From the NCBI RefSeq assembly GCF_014650875.1, contig NZ_BMVU01000059.1, positions 1 to 35,178 of the forward strand: 35,178 bases of DNA, given 5' to 3'. The stretch's first letter is position 1. Each line of letters begins with the position of its first letter. A model generated the notes under the pieces. The model was given only the letters and a program-made list of their open reading frames with translations, searched no databases and was not told the DNA's origin. Shown here one piece after another: positions 24,534-32,856 of this stretch. The translations under genes and the position numbers were made by a program. This stretch comes from Streptomyces minutiscleroticus (GTDB lineage: Bacteria > Actinomycetota > Actinomycetes > Streptomycetales > Streptomycetaceae).

Positions 24534-27319
24534 GGCTCCTCACCGCCCTCGCTGTCCTGCGCAGCGCGCGGTTCGCGCCTGCGTCCCTCGCGCAGCTCGT
24601 CCAGCAGGCGCTGGCGGGTCTCGGGATCACCGCCGCCCAACCTCTCGATGACCCGCCGCCGCAGCTCCATAGGGTCGTGCGTCACCCGGCGCGACTCGAA
24701 GGACTCCGCTGACGTGCCGTTGTCGGAGTCCTCCGGCGGCCGGGCGGCAAGCGGCCGGGGAGTGGACGGCCGGCGTGTGGGAGCGGGCGGGCGCGGCGAG
24801 GGCGGCCGAGGAGCAGGAGCGGGTGCGGGCCGGGGAGCAGGGGCGGGCGGGCGTGTGCTGCCGGCACCGGCCGTACCGGTACCGGCGGCCGGCGGCCGCG
24901 CCCAGGACGTCGCGCCGGTACGGGGCGTGGTGGGCAGGCGGCCGGTGAAGGGCCCTGGACCGCTGCGGTCGTCGTTGTTCTCCCGCACCACCCGGGACAG
25001 ATGCTGACCGGCCTGGCTCCAGCCGCGGGCGTCCTCGCGCACGGTGTTGCGCCACACCCGCACCTGCTGGCGGGCGTCCTGGGTGTAGCGCGAGCGGGCC
25101 TGTCTGGCTTGGCGTGCGCTGGCGGGCAGGCCGAGGGTGGCCCCGTAGGCGAGGCGGCCGCCGCGGTGCAGGATGCGGTAGCCGCGCAGCCGCACCAGAT
25201 GGTTGTGGGCGCGGGTGGACAGCAGGGCGGGGTCCTTGTTCAGGTCGTGCAGCACCTGCCCGGTGTCGCGGTCGACGATCTCGCCGTCCTCGTTGCGGTA
25301 CCGGTCCGCCGGCCCGCGCGGCCGCAGCGGACCGCCCCCGCCCGAACCACTGCCCGCAGAACCTTCGCCGTCTCCACCGCCGGCCTCACCATCGACACCG
25401 GTCGGCTTTTGCCACGTGGCCAACTGCTCCGGACTGGGCCGCCGGCCGATCAACAGCCCGTACGCGCCCTTGACGCCCAGCCGCGCCCCCAGCCCCGCGA
25501 CGGCGGCCGCACCGGTAAGGGGTGCGAGACCACGCCCGGCTTCGGCGGTGGCGTCGGAAAGTATCCGGCCGGTGTCCACCGGCATGCCCGCCCCGTCGAC
25601 CAGCGAGGACAGGGCCCCCATCAGCCGGTGGCGGGTACCGAGCACGCCGTAGCGGCCGCCGCCGGCGCCGGTGAAGGTGCGCAGGCTGCCGCCGTAGCCA
25701 CCGGAGGCGGTGGCAGAAGTCATGGCGAGCGCGGCCCCCAGCTCGGGAGTATCGCCGGGCATGTGAGTGCCGCCCACCTTGGCGTAGCGCATCCGCATGG
25801 CCATGCGCCGGCCGAAGGTGGAGATGCCGGTGAGCAGGCGGCGGTGCCCGGCCGCGCCCGCGATGGCCAGCACGTCCAGCAACAGGATGCGCTCCACCAT
25901 CAGATCGGGGCCGTCCGTGATGGTGGCGTCGACGGCGATGCCGAAGAAGGACACGAACGCGCAGACGGCGACCATGGCCAGCATGGCGATGCCCCACAGC
26001 GACAGCCACTTCCACACCGTCTGGCGCGGCGGCCCGGGCAGCATGCCCGCGATCAAAGCGACGCCGCCCGCGGCGGCCGCGGCCGCGCACACGCCCTGGG
26101 TGCCCAGCAGCACGATTGCGCTGGAGAGCAGCATGCCGCAGATGAACAGCGCCGCCACCAGCAGCAGGGCCGCCCCGCCCACCCGCCACCAGGTGGGCTT
26201 CTCGGCGTAGGTGGCACACGCCTTGCCGACGTCGCCGGCCTTCTTCAGATCGGCCAGGAACGCGGCAAAGGACTGGTCCTCGTCGCTGACGACCGGGCTG
26301 GCCGCATCCAGCAGCTCCCCGCCCGGCGTGAGCGAGGGCAACTTGCTGTCCTGGCTGTCGCGGGCGGCGGCGCGGCGCTCGCACTCCTCCTTGACCGGAC
26401 CGATGATCAGGCGGCAGGTGTCCTTGGCCTTCTCCTTGATCCGCTCCGGCGCGTAGCCACCGGTGACCCACTTCAGATGGACGGCATACGCCTGGGCGTC
26501 GGAGTCCTTGGCCGGGTCGAGGATGCGCCCGTACTGCAACAGCATGAACGGCTTGACCACCAGCGCGTTGGTGAGGGAGTCCTGCAGCGGCCGCGCGACC
26601 TGAGCTGCACTGGCCGGCCGCTCCTCCTCCAACTGCTCGCACTTGGTCTCGGCGCGGCCGGCCATGCCGTCGCACGGCTGCTTGCTGGCCAGCTTCCCGC
26701 CCCAGTCGTAGGAGTTGACCGTCTCCTTAGCGACCTCGGCCGCCACCTGCTGGGTCTGGCCCAGCGGCCCGTCGGAGGCGAGCAGGTAGTCGGGGCGCAC
26801 GAACGCCGAGGCGGCGAACGCCGCGATGAGCAGAGTCAAGAACATCTCGCCCAGACCGCGACCGACACGGCCGCGCACGAGCATGAAACCGGCGAACACG
26901 AACGCCCAGGCCAGCAACAGCCCCTTGAGCCCGAGCGCGTCGACGACGACCTCGGTGTAGGCGTCGGAGACCGTCTGCGCGGGCTTGAGAAGGATCTTCA
27001 GCAGCGGGAAGCGGAACGCGAGCTCGATCGCCCACCCGGCCAGCCCCACCAGCAGCCGGATCAGGGTGAACAGCCCCGACAGCGCAAAGGCCAGAGCCTG
27101 CGTCTTGAAGCTGACGATCGAGCCGCCCTGGGCGTTCAACTCGTAGCCGTTGATCGCCACCCCTTCAGAAGAGGTGATGTTCAGCGGGGCGAGCAGATCG
27201 CCGGTCTCACTGCTGCTGCTCGCCGCGTACACGACCTGGCTGTTGACCACCACGAACACCATCGCCAGCAGCGTGGTGAGGCCGGCCGTACGCAGCAGGC
27301 TGCGGTCTGGGCGCCGCAT
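24530..27319 (-). CDS. Polytopic membrane channel protein (TrbL/VirB6-like) with a proline-rich tail
   Basis: 929 residues from ATG with AGGAGG 6-7 nt upstream. A signal-like segment (residues 10-32) and hydrophobic segments near 75-105, 132-150, 158-175, 378-408, 411-428 and 438-465 make a polytopic membrane protein. Between about 190 and 370 lies a large soluble region with six or more cysteines, probably outside the membrane. After residue 470 a long cytoplasmic Gly/Arg-rich part ends in a Pro/Ala-rich tail (about 820-890). The layout fits the TrbL/VirB6-type core of Gram-positive type IV secretion systems. It lies between the small membrane gene and the cell-wall hydrolase. TrbL-like is an inference from layout and context. 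Confidence 0.75.
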   Translation of the reverse strand: MRRPDRSLLRTAGLTTLLAMVFVVVNSQVVYAASSSSETGDLLAPLNITSSEGVAINGYELNAQGGSIVSFKTQALAFALSGLFTLIRLLVGLAGWAIELAFRFPLLKILLKPAQTVSDAYTEVVVDALGLKGLLLAWAFVFAGFMLVRGRVGRGLGEMFLTLLIAAFAASAFVRPDYLLASDGPLGQTQQVAAEVAKETVNSYDWGGKLASKQPCDGMAGRAETKCEQLEEERPASAAQVARPLQDSLTNALVVKPFMLLQYGRILDPAKDSDAQAYAVHLKWVTGGYAPERIKEKAKDTCRLIIGPVKEECERRAAARDSQDSKLPSLTPGGELLDAASPVVSDEDQSFAAFLADLKKAGDVGKACATYAEKPTWWRVGGAALLLVAALFICGMLLSSAIVLLGTQGVCAAAAAAGGVALIAGMLPGPPRQTVWKWLSLWGIAMLAMVAVCAFVSFFGIAVDATITDGPDLMVERILLLDVLAIAGAAGHRRLLTGISTFGRRMAMRMRYAKVGGTHMPGDTPELGAALAMTSATASGGYGGSLRTFTGAGGGRYGVLGTRHRLMGALSSLVDGAGMPVDTGRILSDATAEAGRGLAPLTGAAAVAGLGARLGVKGAYGLLIGRRPSPEQLATWQKPTGVDGEAGGGDGEGSAGSGSGGGGPLRPRGPADRYRNEDGEIVDRDTGQVLHDLNKDPALLSTRAHNHLVRLRGYRILHRGGRLAYGATLGLPASARQARQARSRYTQDARQQVRVWRNTVREDARGWSQAGQHLSRVVRENNDDRSGPGPFTGRLPTTPRTGATSWARPPAAGTGTAGAGSTRPPAPAPRPAPAPAPRPPSPRPPAPTRRPSTPRPLAARPPEDSDNGTSAESFESRRVTHDPMELRRRVIERLGGGDPETRQRLLDELREGRRREPRAAQDSEGGEEP
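24750..24870. repeat. Low-complexity Pro/Ala-coding tract
   Basis: This tract encodes alternating PAPAPRP/RPPSPRPPAP units in the tail of the membrane protein. Short tandem units such as GGGGCGGGC-like blocks make it prone to slippage. It is probably an extended linker. Confidence 0.6.
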
Positions 27320-27702
27320 CAGCGCCTCCTGTTCCGCACCGCGTCTCGCCACCGCCACAGCAGCAGGACCGCCAGGCCGGCAGAGGGCACAAGCACCTGC
27401 CACGCCGCGCCCGCGCCCGCTGCCCCCGCACCGGCCGTGGCGGCGCCGGCCTCGCGCAGGCAGTACCGCTGCGCGGGCCCCAGGACCAGATCGCACGGAT
27501 CCCCGTCCACGGAGTGGGAAGCGGACGCAGAGACAGCGGTGGTGTCGGCGGCGAAGGCCTGCCCGGCGTGAGGCAGCCAGTTCTCCTGCAGACCCGTTCC
27601 GGCGACCAGGAGCAGCACCACGGCGGCGGTGAACAGGAGCAGGGCGCTTATCGCGGCGGCCGCGGCACGGCGCCGGTGGTGGGAGACGGTGGAAGAGGTC
27701 AT
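27319..27702 (-). CDS. Small membrane protein of the transfer operon
   Basis: 127 residues with two membrane segments, about 16-34 (ISALLLFTAAVVLLLVAG) and 103-116 (VLVPSAGLAVLLLW), and a basic C-terminus. Two cysteines (CDLVLGPAQRYC) lie between the segments, probably outside the cell. The ATG overlaps the VirB4-like stop by 4 nt, and the stop overlaps the next ATG by 1 nt (TGATG). No family recognised; a structural part of the channel is likely. Confidence 0.7.
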   Translation of the reverse strand: MTSSTVSHHRRRAAAAAISALLLFTAAVVLLLVAGTGLQENWLPHAGQAFAADTTAVSASASHSVDGDPCDLVLGPAQRYCLREAGAATAGAGAAGAGAAWQVLVPSAGLAVLLLWRWRDAVRNRRR

Positions 27703-30389
27703 GCGAGGCGTTCCTTCGGTTGCGCGTCATTCGGCGTGCTTGCTGACGTGCTCGCGTCGTGGGTGCGGCTGTGTTCGGTGCGGCGGCCCGGGGTGGTGGT
27801 GATGGCGGCGGTGATGCGGGGGATGCGGGGGATGATCGCCTTGACGCGGCCGGTGTTCTGCCGGGGTCCGGTCAGCAGGAACTCGCCTTCGCGGCCCTTG
27901 TGGCCGACCGGGGACAGCCCGGTGGTCACCATCCGCAGCAGCTCGGGGTCCTCGGGGTTGAGTCCGATGAATTCCAGGCCGCGCCGGGCGCGCTCGTGGT
28001 TGGTGGTGCGGGCCAGTGCCCGGTAGGCCATCAGACCGCGGTCGGGTCCGAGTTCCTCGGCGTCGTGGGAGCCGGCCAGCAGGCCGGCGCCGTGCTTGCG
28101 GCCGTCGTGGAGGATCTCGTGGACCAGGGCGGTGCCCTCGGCGGAGCCGGTCAGCCAGTACAGCTCGTCCAGCACCACCGCGCAGAACCGCTCGGGGTCC
28201 TCGAACGCGCTCTGCCGGGCGATGGCCGCGATCAGATACAGCACGGCCCGCCCGATCAGGGCCTCCAGCGGCTGCTGGTGCAGCACCTCGGGCTTGTCGA
28301 AGGCGGCCTTGGGCGGGAGCGTGAGCCCGGTGGTGGTGACCACGATCAGGTCCGAGGCGCCGGACGCATCGAGCTGGACCGGCGGCAGCGCCGGGTCGAA
28401 CACCATCGCCGCGAGCGGATTGCTCGCCACCACCCGGATCAGCCCGGCCAGGGTGGCGGCCGCGTCCTGCCGCTTCCCCGCCTCGCCCGTGGCCATTTCC
28501 TGCAGCACGTCCAGCACCCGCCGCATCGAGGGTTCCGGGCCGGCGGCGGCCTGTTCGACGGCGTGGTGCAGGACCTCGCCGTTGGTGGACATCGGCCCGA
28601 TGCCCAGCTGCAGGGTGAGGTAGGACAGCGCGTAGTGGCGTCCCGCGGCGCCGCCGAACATGCGCAGCGGGTCGATGGACACCTCTGCCTGGGCGGCGTC
28701 GATGATCTGGCAGCGGTCCTGGGCGGCGCTGCGGGCGAAGGCGGCCCATTCGCGCACCGGGGTGCGGTCGATGCAGATCGCCCTACCGCCGCGCGCCCAC
28801 ACCGCCTCGGTGACCAGCTTCTGCAGGACGCTCTTGCCCGCGCCCAGGTCGCCGACGATGCCCATGGACGCGCTAGCGTCCTGCTTGGGCGCATCCGCCA
28901 CGTTGATCATCACCGGGCGGGTGGTGCCGCAGTCCAGATCGATCCCCAGAAACATCCCCGAGGGATCGCCGACCTCCCCGAGGGTGAAGGCGCCGCCCAG
29001 CGCCCAGTCCTCGGAGACCTGGTGCTGGGTGAACTCCCGCACCACCCCCGGCCGCACCGCCCCCGGCAACCCCAGGGTGAAGAGGGACTCCTGCAGGCCG
29101 GCCGGGCGCACGGCGCGGTAGTCGGCGCCGGACAGCAGCGCGGCCAGCGCCCTCGCCCGCGCATCGCAGATCGCCGCGGACGGCCCCCACACCGTCAGCA
29201 CGGTCACCGACTGCACCTCGACCTCGACCGACGTCCGCGACAGCCGCGCGTCCAGCTCGCCCAGGTCCCGGGCGGCCTCACCGAGCGAGGCGGGCATGCC
29301 GGTGGGGCGGGCGTCGTACTGGTCGGCCTGGTCCACCAGCTCGTTCTTCTTGCGCCGCACCTGCTCGCGGGCCTTCTCCGCCGGCACCAGCGTCAGATCG
29401 ACGATGTAGTCGACGGGAAAGTCCAGCGTCTCCAGCTGCGCGAACAGATCGGCCGCCTCCGCGCTGATCACCGGCGGGCACTCGGTCAGCGCCAGATGCG
29501 CCTGGTAGCCGGTGCCGGCCTCGGACTCCACCTGCAGCCAGCGCCGCCCCAGCGGCGAGGACGTCTTCAGCCGCCACCAGGACTTACGCCCCGACCGCGC
29601 AAGCTGCTCGGCGCCCTGCAGCTCGTCGACGTCGTCGAGCTCGGCGTCGACACCGCCCTCCTGCAGCCGCACCTGCCCGAGGTCGGCGTAGCTGGGGGAG
29701 CGCAGCACCCCGCCCTGCACCCGCCCCCCGTACAGGCCGCTGGTCTCGGCCTCGGCCAGCAGCGGCTCGTCCATGCCACGGTGCAGAGCGTGCTGGACGA
29801 TCCACACGACCTCCGCGGGCCGAGCCGGACGAAAGGCGATCCCGCCGACCAGAGCCGCCTCCACCCGCGTGGCCTGCTCCCGGTAGGCGTTCACCTCCCG
29901 TCGCGCCACCGGCGCCGGCCGCATCCCTAGGGCCGGAGCCATCTCCGCCCACATCGAGGACAGCGACGCCCCCACCTGCCCGCCGCCCTCCCGCTGCAGA
30001 GGCACGGCCAGCCACAGCGTCCGGCGGTGCATCTCCTGCCCGTCCAGCAGATCCAGCGTCGCCTCGACGTTCTCCACCCACGGATGCACGCCCCCGCCCG
30101 ATGCCTGGTCGGCCGGCTCGATGCCTTCGATCATGTGCAGCGCGACCTCCCCGGGATCGGTCTGCGCGCACAGCCCGAACAGCCGCGGCGCCCCGGACAG
30201 GGAGCGGACCAGATGCGTGACCCGGGCCAGCTGCTCATCGCGCACGGCGGCCGGTACGTAGGTGCCCTGGACGGTCTCCTCCCGGCGGCCGCGCTCATCC
30301 GGCCCCGGATGCAGGCGGTACAGCGCCCAGACGCTGCCGTGCGTGGACCACACCAGATGCCCGGCGATGTGACGGATCGGCACCCTCAT
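27699..30389 (-). CDS. VirB4-like conjugation ATPase
   Basis: 896 residues; the ATG at 30389 has AAGGAGG nine nt upstream and was preferred over an upstream extension that overlaps the next gene. Walker A GDLGAGKSVL is at about 513-521 (Lys519), Walker B CAVVLDELYWL near 735, and a downstream GAGLLAGSHDAEEL segment forms the motor core. The N-terminal 450 residues hold the VirB4/TraC-like N-domain (LSGAPRLFGLCAQTD; ALTECPPVISAEAADL). The family energises pilus or channel assembly at the membrane. The C-terminal end (TEHSRTHDASTSAST) is low-complexity. Its presence together with a VirD4-type ATPase separates this element from the simple FtsK/TraB-driven elements typical of Streptomyces. Confidence 0.9.
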   Translation of the reverse strand: MRVPIRHIAGHLVWSTHGSVWALYRLHPGPDERGRREETVQGTYVPAAVRDEQLARVTHLVRSLSGAPRLFGLCAQTDPGEVALHMIEGIEPADQASGGGVHPWVENVEATLDLLDGQEMHRRTLWLAVPLQREGGGQVGASLSSMWAEMAPALGMRPAPVARREVNAYREQATRVEAALVGGIAFRPARPAEVVWIVQHALHRGMDEPLLAEAETSGLYGGRVQGGVLRSPSYADLGQVRLQEGGVDAELDDVDELQGAEQLARSGRKSWWRLKTSSPLGRRWLQVESEAGTGYQAHLALTECPPVISAEAADLFAQLETLDFPVDYIVDLTLVPAEKAREQVRRKKNELVDQADQYDARPTGMPASLGEAARDLGELDARLSRTSVEVEVQSVTVLTVWGPSAAICDARARALAALLSGADYRAVRPAGLQESLFTLGLPGAVRPGVVREFTQHQVSEDWALGGAFTLGEVGDPSGMFLGIDLDCGTTRPVMINVADAPKQDASASMGIVGDLGAGKSVLQKLVTEAVWARGGRAICIDRTPVREWAAFARSAAQDRCQIIDAAQAEVSIDPLRMFGGAAGRHYALSYLTLQLGIGPMSTNGEVLHHAVEQAAAGPEPSMRRVLDVLQEMATGEAGKRQDAAATLAGLIRVVASNPLAAMVFDPALPPVQLDASGASDLIVVTTTGLTLPPKAAFDKPEVLHQQPLEALIGRAVLYLIAAIARQSAFEDPERFCAVVLDELYWLTGSAEGTALVHEILHDGRKHGAGLLAGSHDAEELGPDRGLMAYRALARTTNHERARRGLEFIGLNPEDPELLRMVTTGLSPVGHKGREGEFLLTGPRQNTGRVKAIIPRIPRITAAITTTPGRRTEHSRTHDASTSASTPNDAQPKERLA

Positions 30390-30970
30390 CACACACCCCC
30401 CTCCTTCTGAGCAGCACGCGCGAGCAACTGCTGCACACCCGACACCGGCCGCGCACCCGCCACAGGCTGCGTCTGCGGGGAGCGCGCCTGCCGCATCCAG
30501 CGGGAAGCGGACCGGCGAGGCCTGGCCGCACGGCACGAGCTCCGGCCGGCGAGCCGAGAAGCGGCGGGCGTGGTGGCCGTGGCAGCGGCCAGCTCCTCGA
30601 GGACGAAGCCGCCGGCCAGTGGGCGCGCGGCCCGGTCGCGGGCGGCCCGCCCGCCGATCCGGCCACCGTGGGGCTGCCACAGGAGCAGCGTCCAGCCGAG
30701 TGCGGCCTGCAGCGGGGCCCGGCCCGCGATCTTCGGGCGGCGCACCGCCCAGATCGCCAGCAGCCAGGCCACCACCGGCACCGGCCCCATCCACGACCAC
30801 ACCGGAATTGTCTTGACCAGCACGAAGCCACCCACGACGGCCAGCGCGATCTGCGCGGGACTGTAGGGACCGAGCGGGATACGCCAGTCGGCGACCTTGC
30901 CCAGCACCCACGGATGCCGCCGGGCCGCGGTGTAGAAGCGGCTCACCCGCGCTGGCGCCGCCGCGCTCAC
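30389..30970 (-). CDS. PrgI/TcpE-like small membrane protein
   Basis: 193 residues. Two adjacent membrane segments at about 38-57 and 60-76 follow a basic N-terminus with RFYTAARRHPWVLGKV. A second conserved-looking stretch, RRPKIAGRAPLQAAL, follows. The layout and the position directly before the VirB4 ATPase fit PrgI/TcpE/VirB3-type subunits. The C-terminal 90 residues are Arg/Ala-rich. It overlaps the gene before it (4 nt) and the VirB4 gene (TGATG). Confidence 0.65.
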   Translation of the reverse strand: MSAAAPARVSRFYTAARRHPWVLGKVADWRIPLGPYSPAQIALAVVGGFVLVKTIPVWSWMGPVPVVAWLLAIWAVRRPKIAGRAPLQAALGWTLLLWQPHGGRIGGRAARDRAARPLAGGFVLEELAAATATTPAASRLAGRSSCRAARPRRSASRWMRQARSPQTQPVAGARPVSGVQQLLARAAQKEGGV

Positions 30971-31308
30971 GACACGCCTCCCGCACCGGCGGCGTCCTCA
31001 CTGGCCGCCGGACTGGCGTGCTGAACGGCGCCGGGCAGGGCGGGGGCGGACTTGGAGGGGTTCTTCACCTCGTCCTGGAACATGTCCGCCAGCTCCTCGC
31101 GGGAGCCGTACAGCCCGAGCGCGATCACCATCAGCAGCAGCGCGCCGATGCCGGCCTTGAGGCTGAACTTCTGGATCATGATGACGACGACGAGGACGAT
31201 CAGCCCGGCCTGCAGACCCTTGGTCGCCCAGTCCTGGAACATCGTGATCCACGAATCGCCCAGGTCGTCCAGCTGCCCGGCGAGCAGCAGCGAGTGCACC
31301 GTGTTCAC
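30967..31308 (-). CDS. Small two-segment membrane protein of the transfer operon
   Basis: 113 residues with membrane segments at about 32-48 (GLQAGLIVLVVVIMIQ) and 51-68 (KAGIGALLLMVIALGLYG) and a soluble tail. The size, helical hairpin and place between the TcpC-like and PrgI-like genes resemble pilin-like (VirB2/TrbC) or TcpD-type proteins. There is no clear cleavable signal. It overlaps both neighbours. Confidence 0.65.
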   Translation of the reverse strand: MNTVHSLLLAGQLDDLGDSWITMFQDWATKGLQAGLIVLVVVIMIQKFSLKAGIGALLLMVIALGLYGSREELADMFQDEVKNPSKSAPALPGAVQHASPAASEDAAGAGGVS

Positions 31309-32249
31309 GACCGGCCCCCCTTGTCCTCAGCGTTGTCGAAGGCGAGAGCGGAGATCTCCCACCGGCCGGAGCGGGCGGTGAGCGTGAGCTCGTAGCCCAG
31401 CGGCCACCGCCCCGCCTCATCTCGCGCCTCGACCTGGACCAGCACGCGCACCGTCGTGCCGCCGGCGGGCACCTGCGCGACGGCCGCGACCTCCTCAGCG
31501 GCCAGGACCTGGCCCACCGCGACCTGCTGGAACGGGGCGGGCCTGACGGCGGGCAGCTGCACGCCCGGGGCGAGGTAGCGGTCCACTGCGCCGTCACCGG
31601 CGAGATAGGCGGTGAGGAACTGCTCGACCGTCGACGTCAGATCACCGTCGGAGGGAACGTTCACCGTGTAGGGAGAGGCGGGAGCCTGGGCCCGGCCGGG
31701 GCCGGCCACCACACCGGGAGTGCCGGTGACAGTGAAGGAGGCGCCGGCGGCGTCGGCGGCCACGGGCACGGGCACGGCGAAGTAGCGCAGGCGGCCGTCG
31801 GCGTACTGCGCAGCCACCGTCACCGACCACGCCCGGCCCTCGCGTTGCGCACTGCGCACCGCGACCACCGATTCCACATCCGAGTGCGCACCCGGCGCCG
31901 TATCGGGCAGCGGGACGTCGGGGGCAAGTGACTGCGCAAGCCGCGACTGCGCACTGTCCTCGGCGTCCGCGCTGCTGCGCAGCCAGGCGCTGGCGAACAG
32001 TTGCGCATAGCCGGCCGGGTCGGCGGCCGCGGGCGCGGTGCGCACTTCGGTCGCCTTGGCCGGGGTGCTCGCCTGGACGGTGGCCGGGGCGGCCAGGGCG
32101 GTGAGGGCCAGGGCGACGGGGCCGGCCGCGATCGCGGTCCACACCGCCAGGCGGGCCCAGCCCACCCGGCGCCGCATCCGCTGCAGCCGCACCCCGGCCG
32201 CCATCACCGCACCCGGCGGCTCGTTGGGGTCCCGCGGGGCAGGAGGCAT
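31305..32249 (-). CDS. TcpC/VirB8-like conjugal transfer protein
   Basis: 314 residues from ATG at 32249 with GGGAG 8 nt upstream; a TTG two codons earlier is possible. One membrane segment at about 33-56 (LAVWTAIAAGPVALALTAL) is followed by two extracellular domains: about 70-190 (YAQLFASAWLRS, VTVAAQYADGRL) and 205-310 (VEQFLTAYLAGDGAVDRYLAPG, VEARDEAGRWPLGYELTL, RWEISAL). Two tandem NTF2-like domains behind a single helix are the TcpC pattern of Gram-positive conjugation systems, structurally akin to VirB8. It is the first gene of the ten-gene operon. Its 5' third holds nine TGCGCA sites. Confidence 0.8.
   Translation of the reverse strand: MPPAPRDPNEPPGAVMAAGVRLQRMRRRVGWARLAVWTAIAAGPVALALTALAAPATVQASTPAKATEVRTAPAAADPAGYAQLFASAWLRSSADAEDSAQSRLAQSLAPDVPLPDTAPGAHSDVESVVAVRSAQREGRAWSVTVAAQYADGRLRYFAVPVPVAADAAGASFTVTGTPGVVAGPGRAQAPASPYTVNVPSDGDLTSTVEQFLTAYLAGDGAVDRYLAPGVQLPAVRPAPFQQVAVGQVLAAEEVAAVAQVPAGGTTVRVLVQVEARDEAGRWPLGYELTLTARSGRWEISALAFDNAEDKGGRS
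31807..32044. repeat. TGCGCA palindrome array, left block (9 copies, inside the tcpC-like gene)
   Basis: Exact TGCGCA begins at 31807, 31846, 31853, 31885, 31933, 31948, 31976, 32002 and 32039. In the gene these fall on Ala-Gln (GCGCAG/A), Arg-Thr and similar pairs, so synonymous choice keeps the motif. Outside the two blocks TGCGCA occurs only a few times in the window (for example near 10435, 21795 and 24557). Confidence 0.85.
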
Positions 32250-32260
32250 GGGCAAACTCC

Positions 32261-32290
32261 CAGGTCGGAAGAGGTTTTGCGTTCGACCTG
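32261..32290. promoter_or_regulatory. Inverted repeat next to the transfer operon start
   Basis: CAGGTCG (32261-32267) and CGACCTG (32284-32290) are perfect inverted copies with a 16-nt spacer, 11 nt upstream of the tcpC-like ATG and around its ribosome site. It could be an operator or an mRNA leader hairpin that limits translation of the operon. Confidence 0.5.
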
Positions 32291-32306
32291 AGAAAACCCG
32301 CCCGCC

Positions 32307-32415
32307 CAGACCAGACCACGTACCACCAAGCCCAGACCACGATCACGATGCGGACACAAAGCCGTGGTCTGCCCCGTGGTCTGGCCGACCCCAGACCAGA
32401 CCATGGGCCAGACCA
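32307..32415. repeat. CAGACCA repeat cluster with a perfect 8-bp hairpin
   Basis: CAGACCA begins at 32307, 32312, 32333, 32392, 32397 and 32409; its complement TGGTCTG begins at 32365 and 32377, and once more at 32764. TGGTCTGG (32377-32384) and CCAGACCA (32391-32398) form a perfect stem with a 6-nt loop. The cluster sits midway between the two TGCGCA blocks. Confidence 0.85.
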
Positions 32416-32442
32416 CGGTCCGCCGGCTTGGCAACGGCTCAC

Positions 32443-32702
32443 TGCGCACCGAGCGGGCCGCCGCGGGCCGTTGCGCACCGGACACCGCGTGCTGCTCGTC
32501 CAACCGATACAGCAGTGCGCACCCACCGGACCACACGCGAGTGCGCAGCCGCTCCTGGGGCAGTGCGCAGTCCACTGCGCATGCGTGGCGGCCGGTGCGC
32601 ACTCGCGCCGGCTCATTGCGCAATGGGCCCGTGGCCCCTGCGCACTCGGGTTTGCGCAGTGCGCACCATGCGGGCGGCCGGTGCGTACGGGAGGACTGCG
32701 CA
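32443..32702. repeat. TGCGCA palindrome array, right block (12 copies, intergenic)
   Basis: Exact TGCGCA begins at 32443, 32472, 32516, 32542, 32564, 32576, 32596, 32617, 32639, 32653, 32660 and 32697. Several spacings are 20-22 or 44 nt, about two or four helical turns, so bound proteins could line up on one face. Flanking bases vary, so the 6-bp core is the unit. Confidence 0.88.
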
Positions 32703-32856
32703 AGGGCGACCACGGCGGCCGGGGCGGCAGTGTTGTCCGATCGTGACCGGTGGTCGGGGCTGGTGGTCTGCGGTCTGGTCGCAGGCGCGCGGTGGACTGC
32801 CAGCCATGGAACGCACCCGTCCCGTGATGCCCCGGCCGCTGGAAGGACGCAGTCAC

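Larger units (their letters stand above)
32250..32856. other. Regulatory or transfer-origin candidate region between the operon and the rightward genes
   Basis: About 600 bp without a believable gene. It contains in order: an inverted repeat in front of the tcpC-like gene, the CAGACCA cluster with hairpin potential (32307-32415), the right TGCGCA block (32443-32702), and another TGGTCTG near 32764. Open frames across it on either strand are made from repeats and lack ribosome sites. The concentration of repeats at the head of a transfer operon suggests a cis-acting site for transfer, replication, partition or control. Confidence 0.6.

Noticed and set aside
25001..27571. 856-residue plus-strand open frame opposite the membrane protein
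   Set aside because: Same reason: low-complexity composition and no domain, while the minus strand has a coherent membrane topology and overlapping gene order.
31807..32702. CRISPR array
   Set aside because: The repeat unit is only 6 bp, palindromic and irregularly spaced, part of it lies in a gene, and no cas gene is present.
32348..32746. Open frames across the repeat field on both strands
   Set aside because: Their residues are dictated by the TGCGCA and CAGACCA repeats, and they lack ribosome sites and homology.
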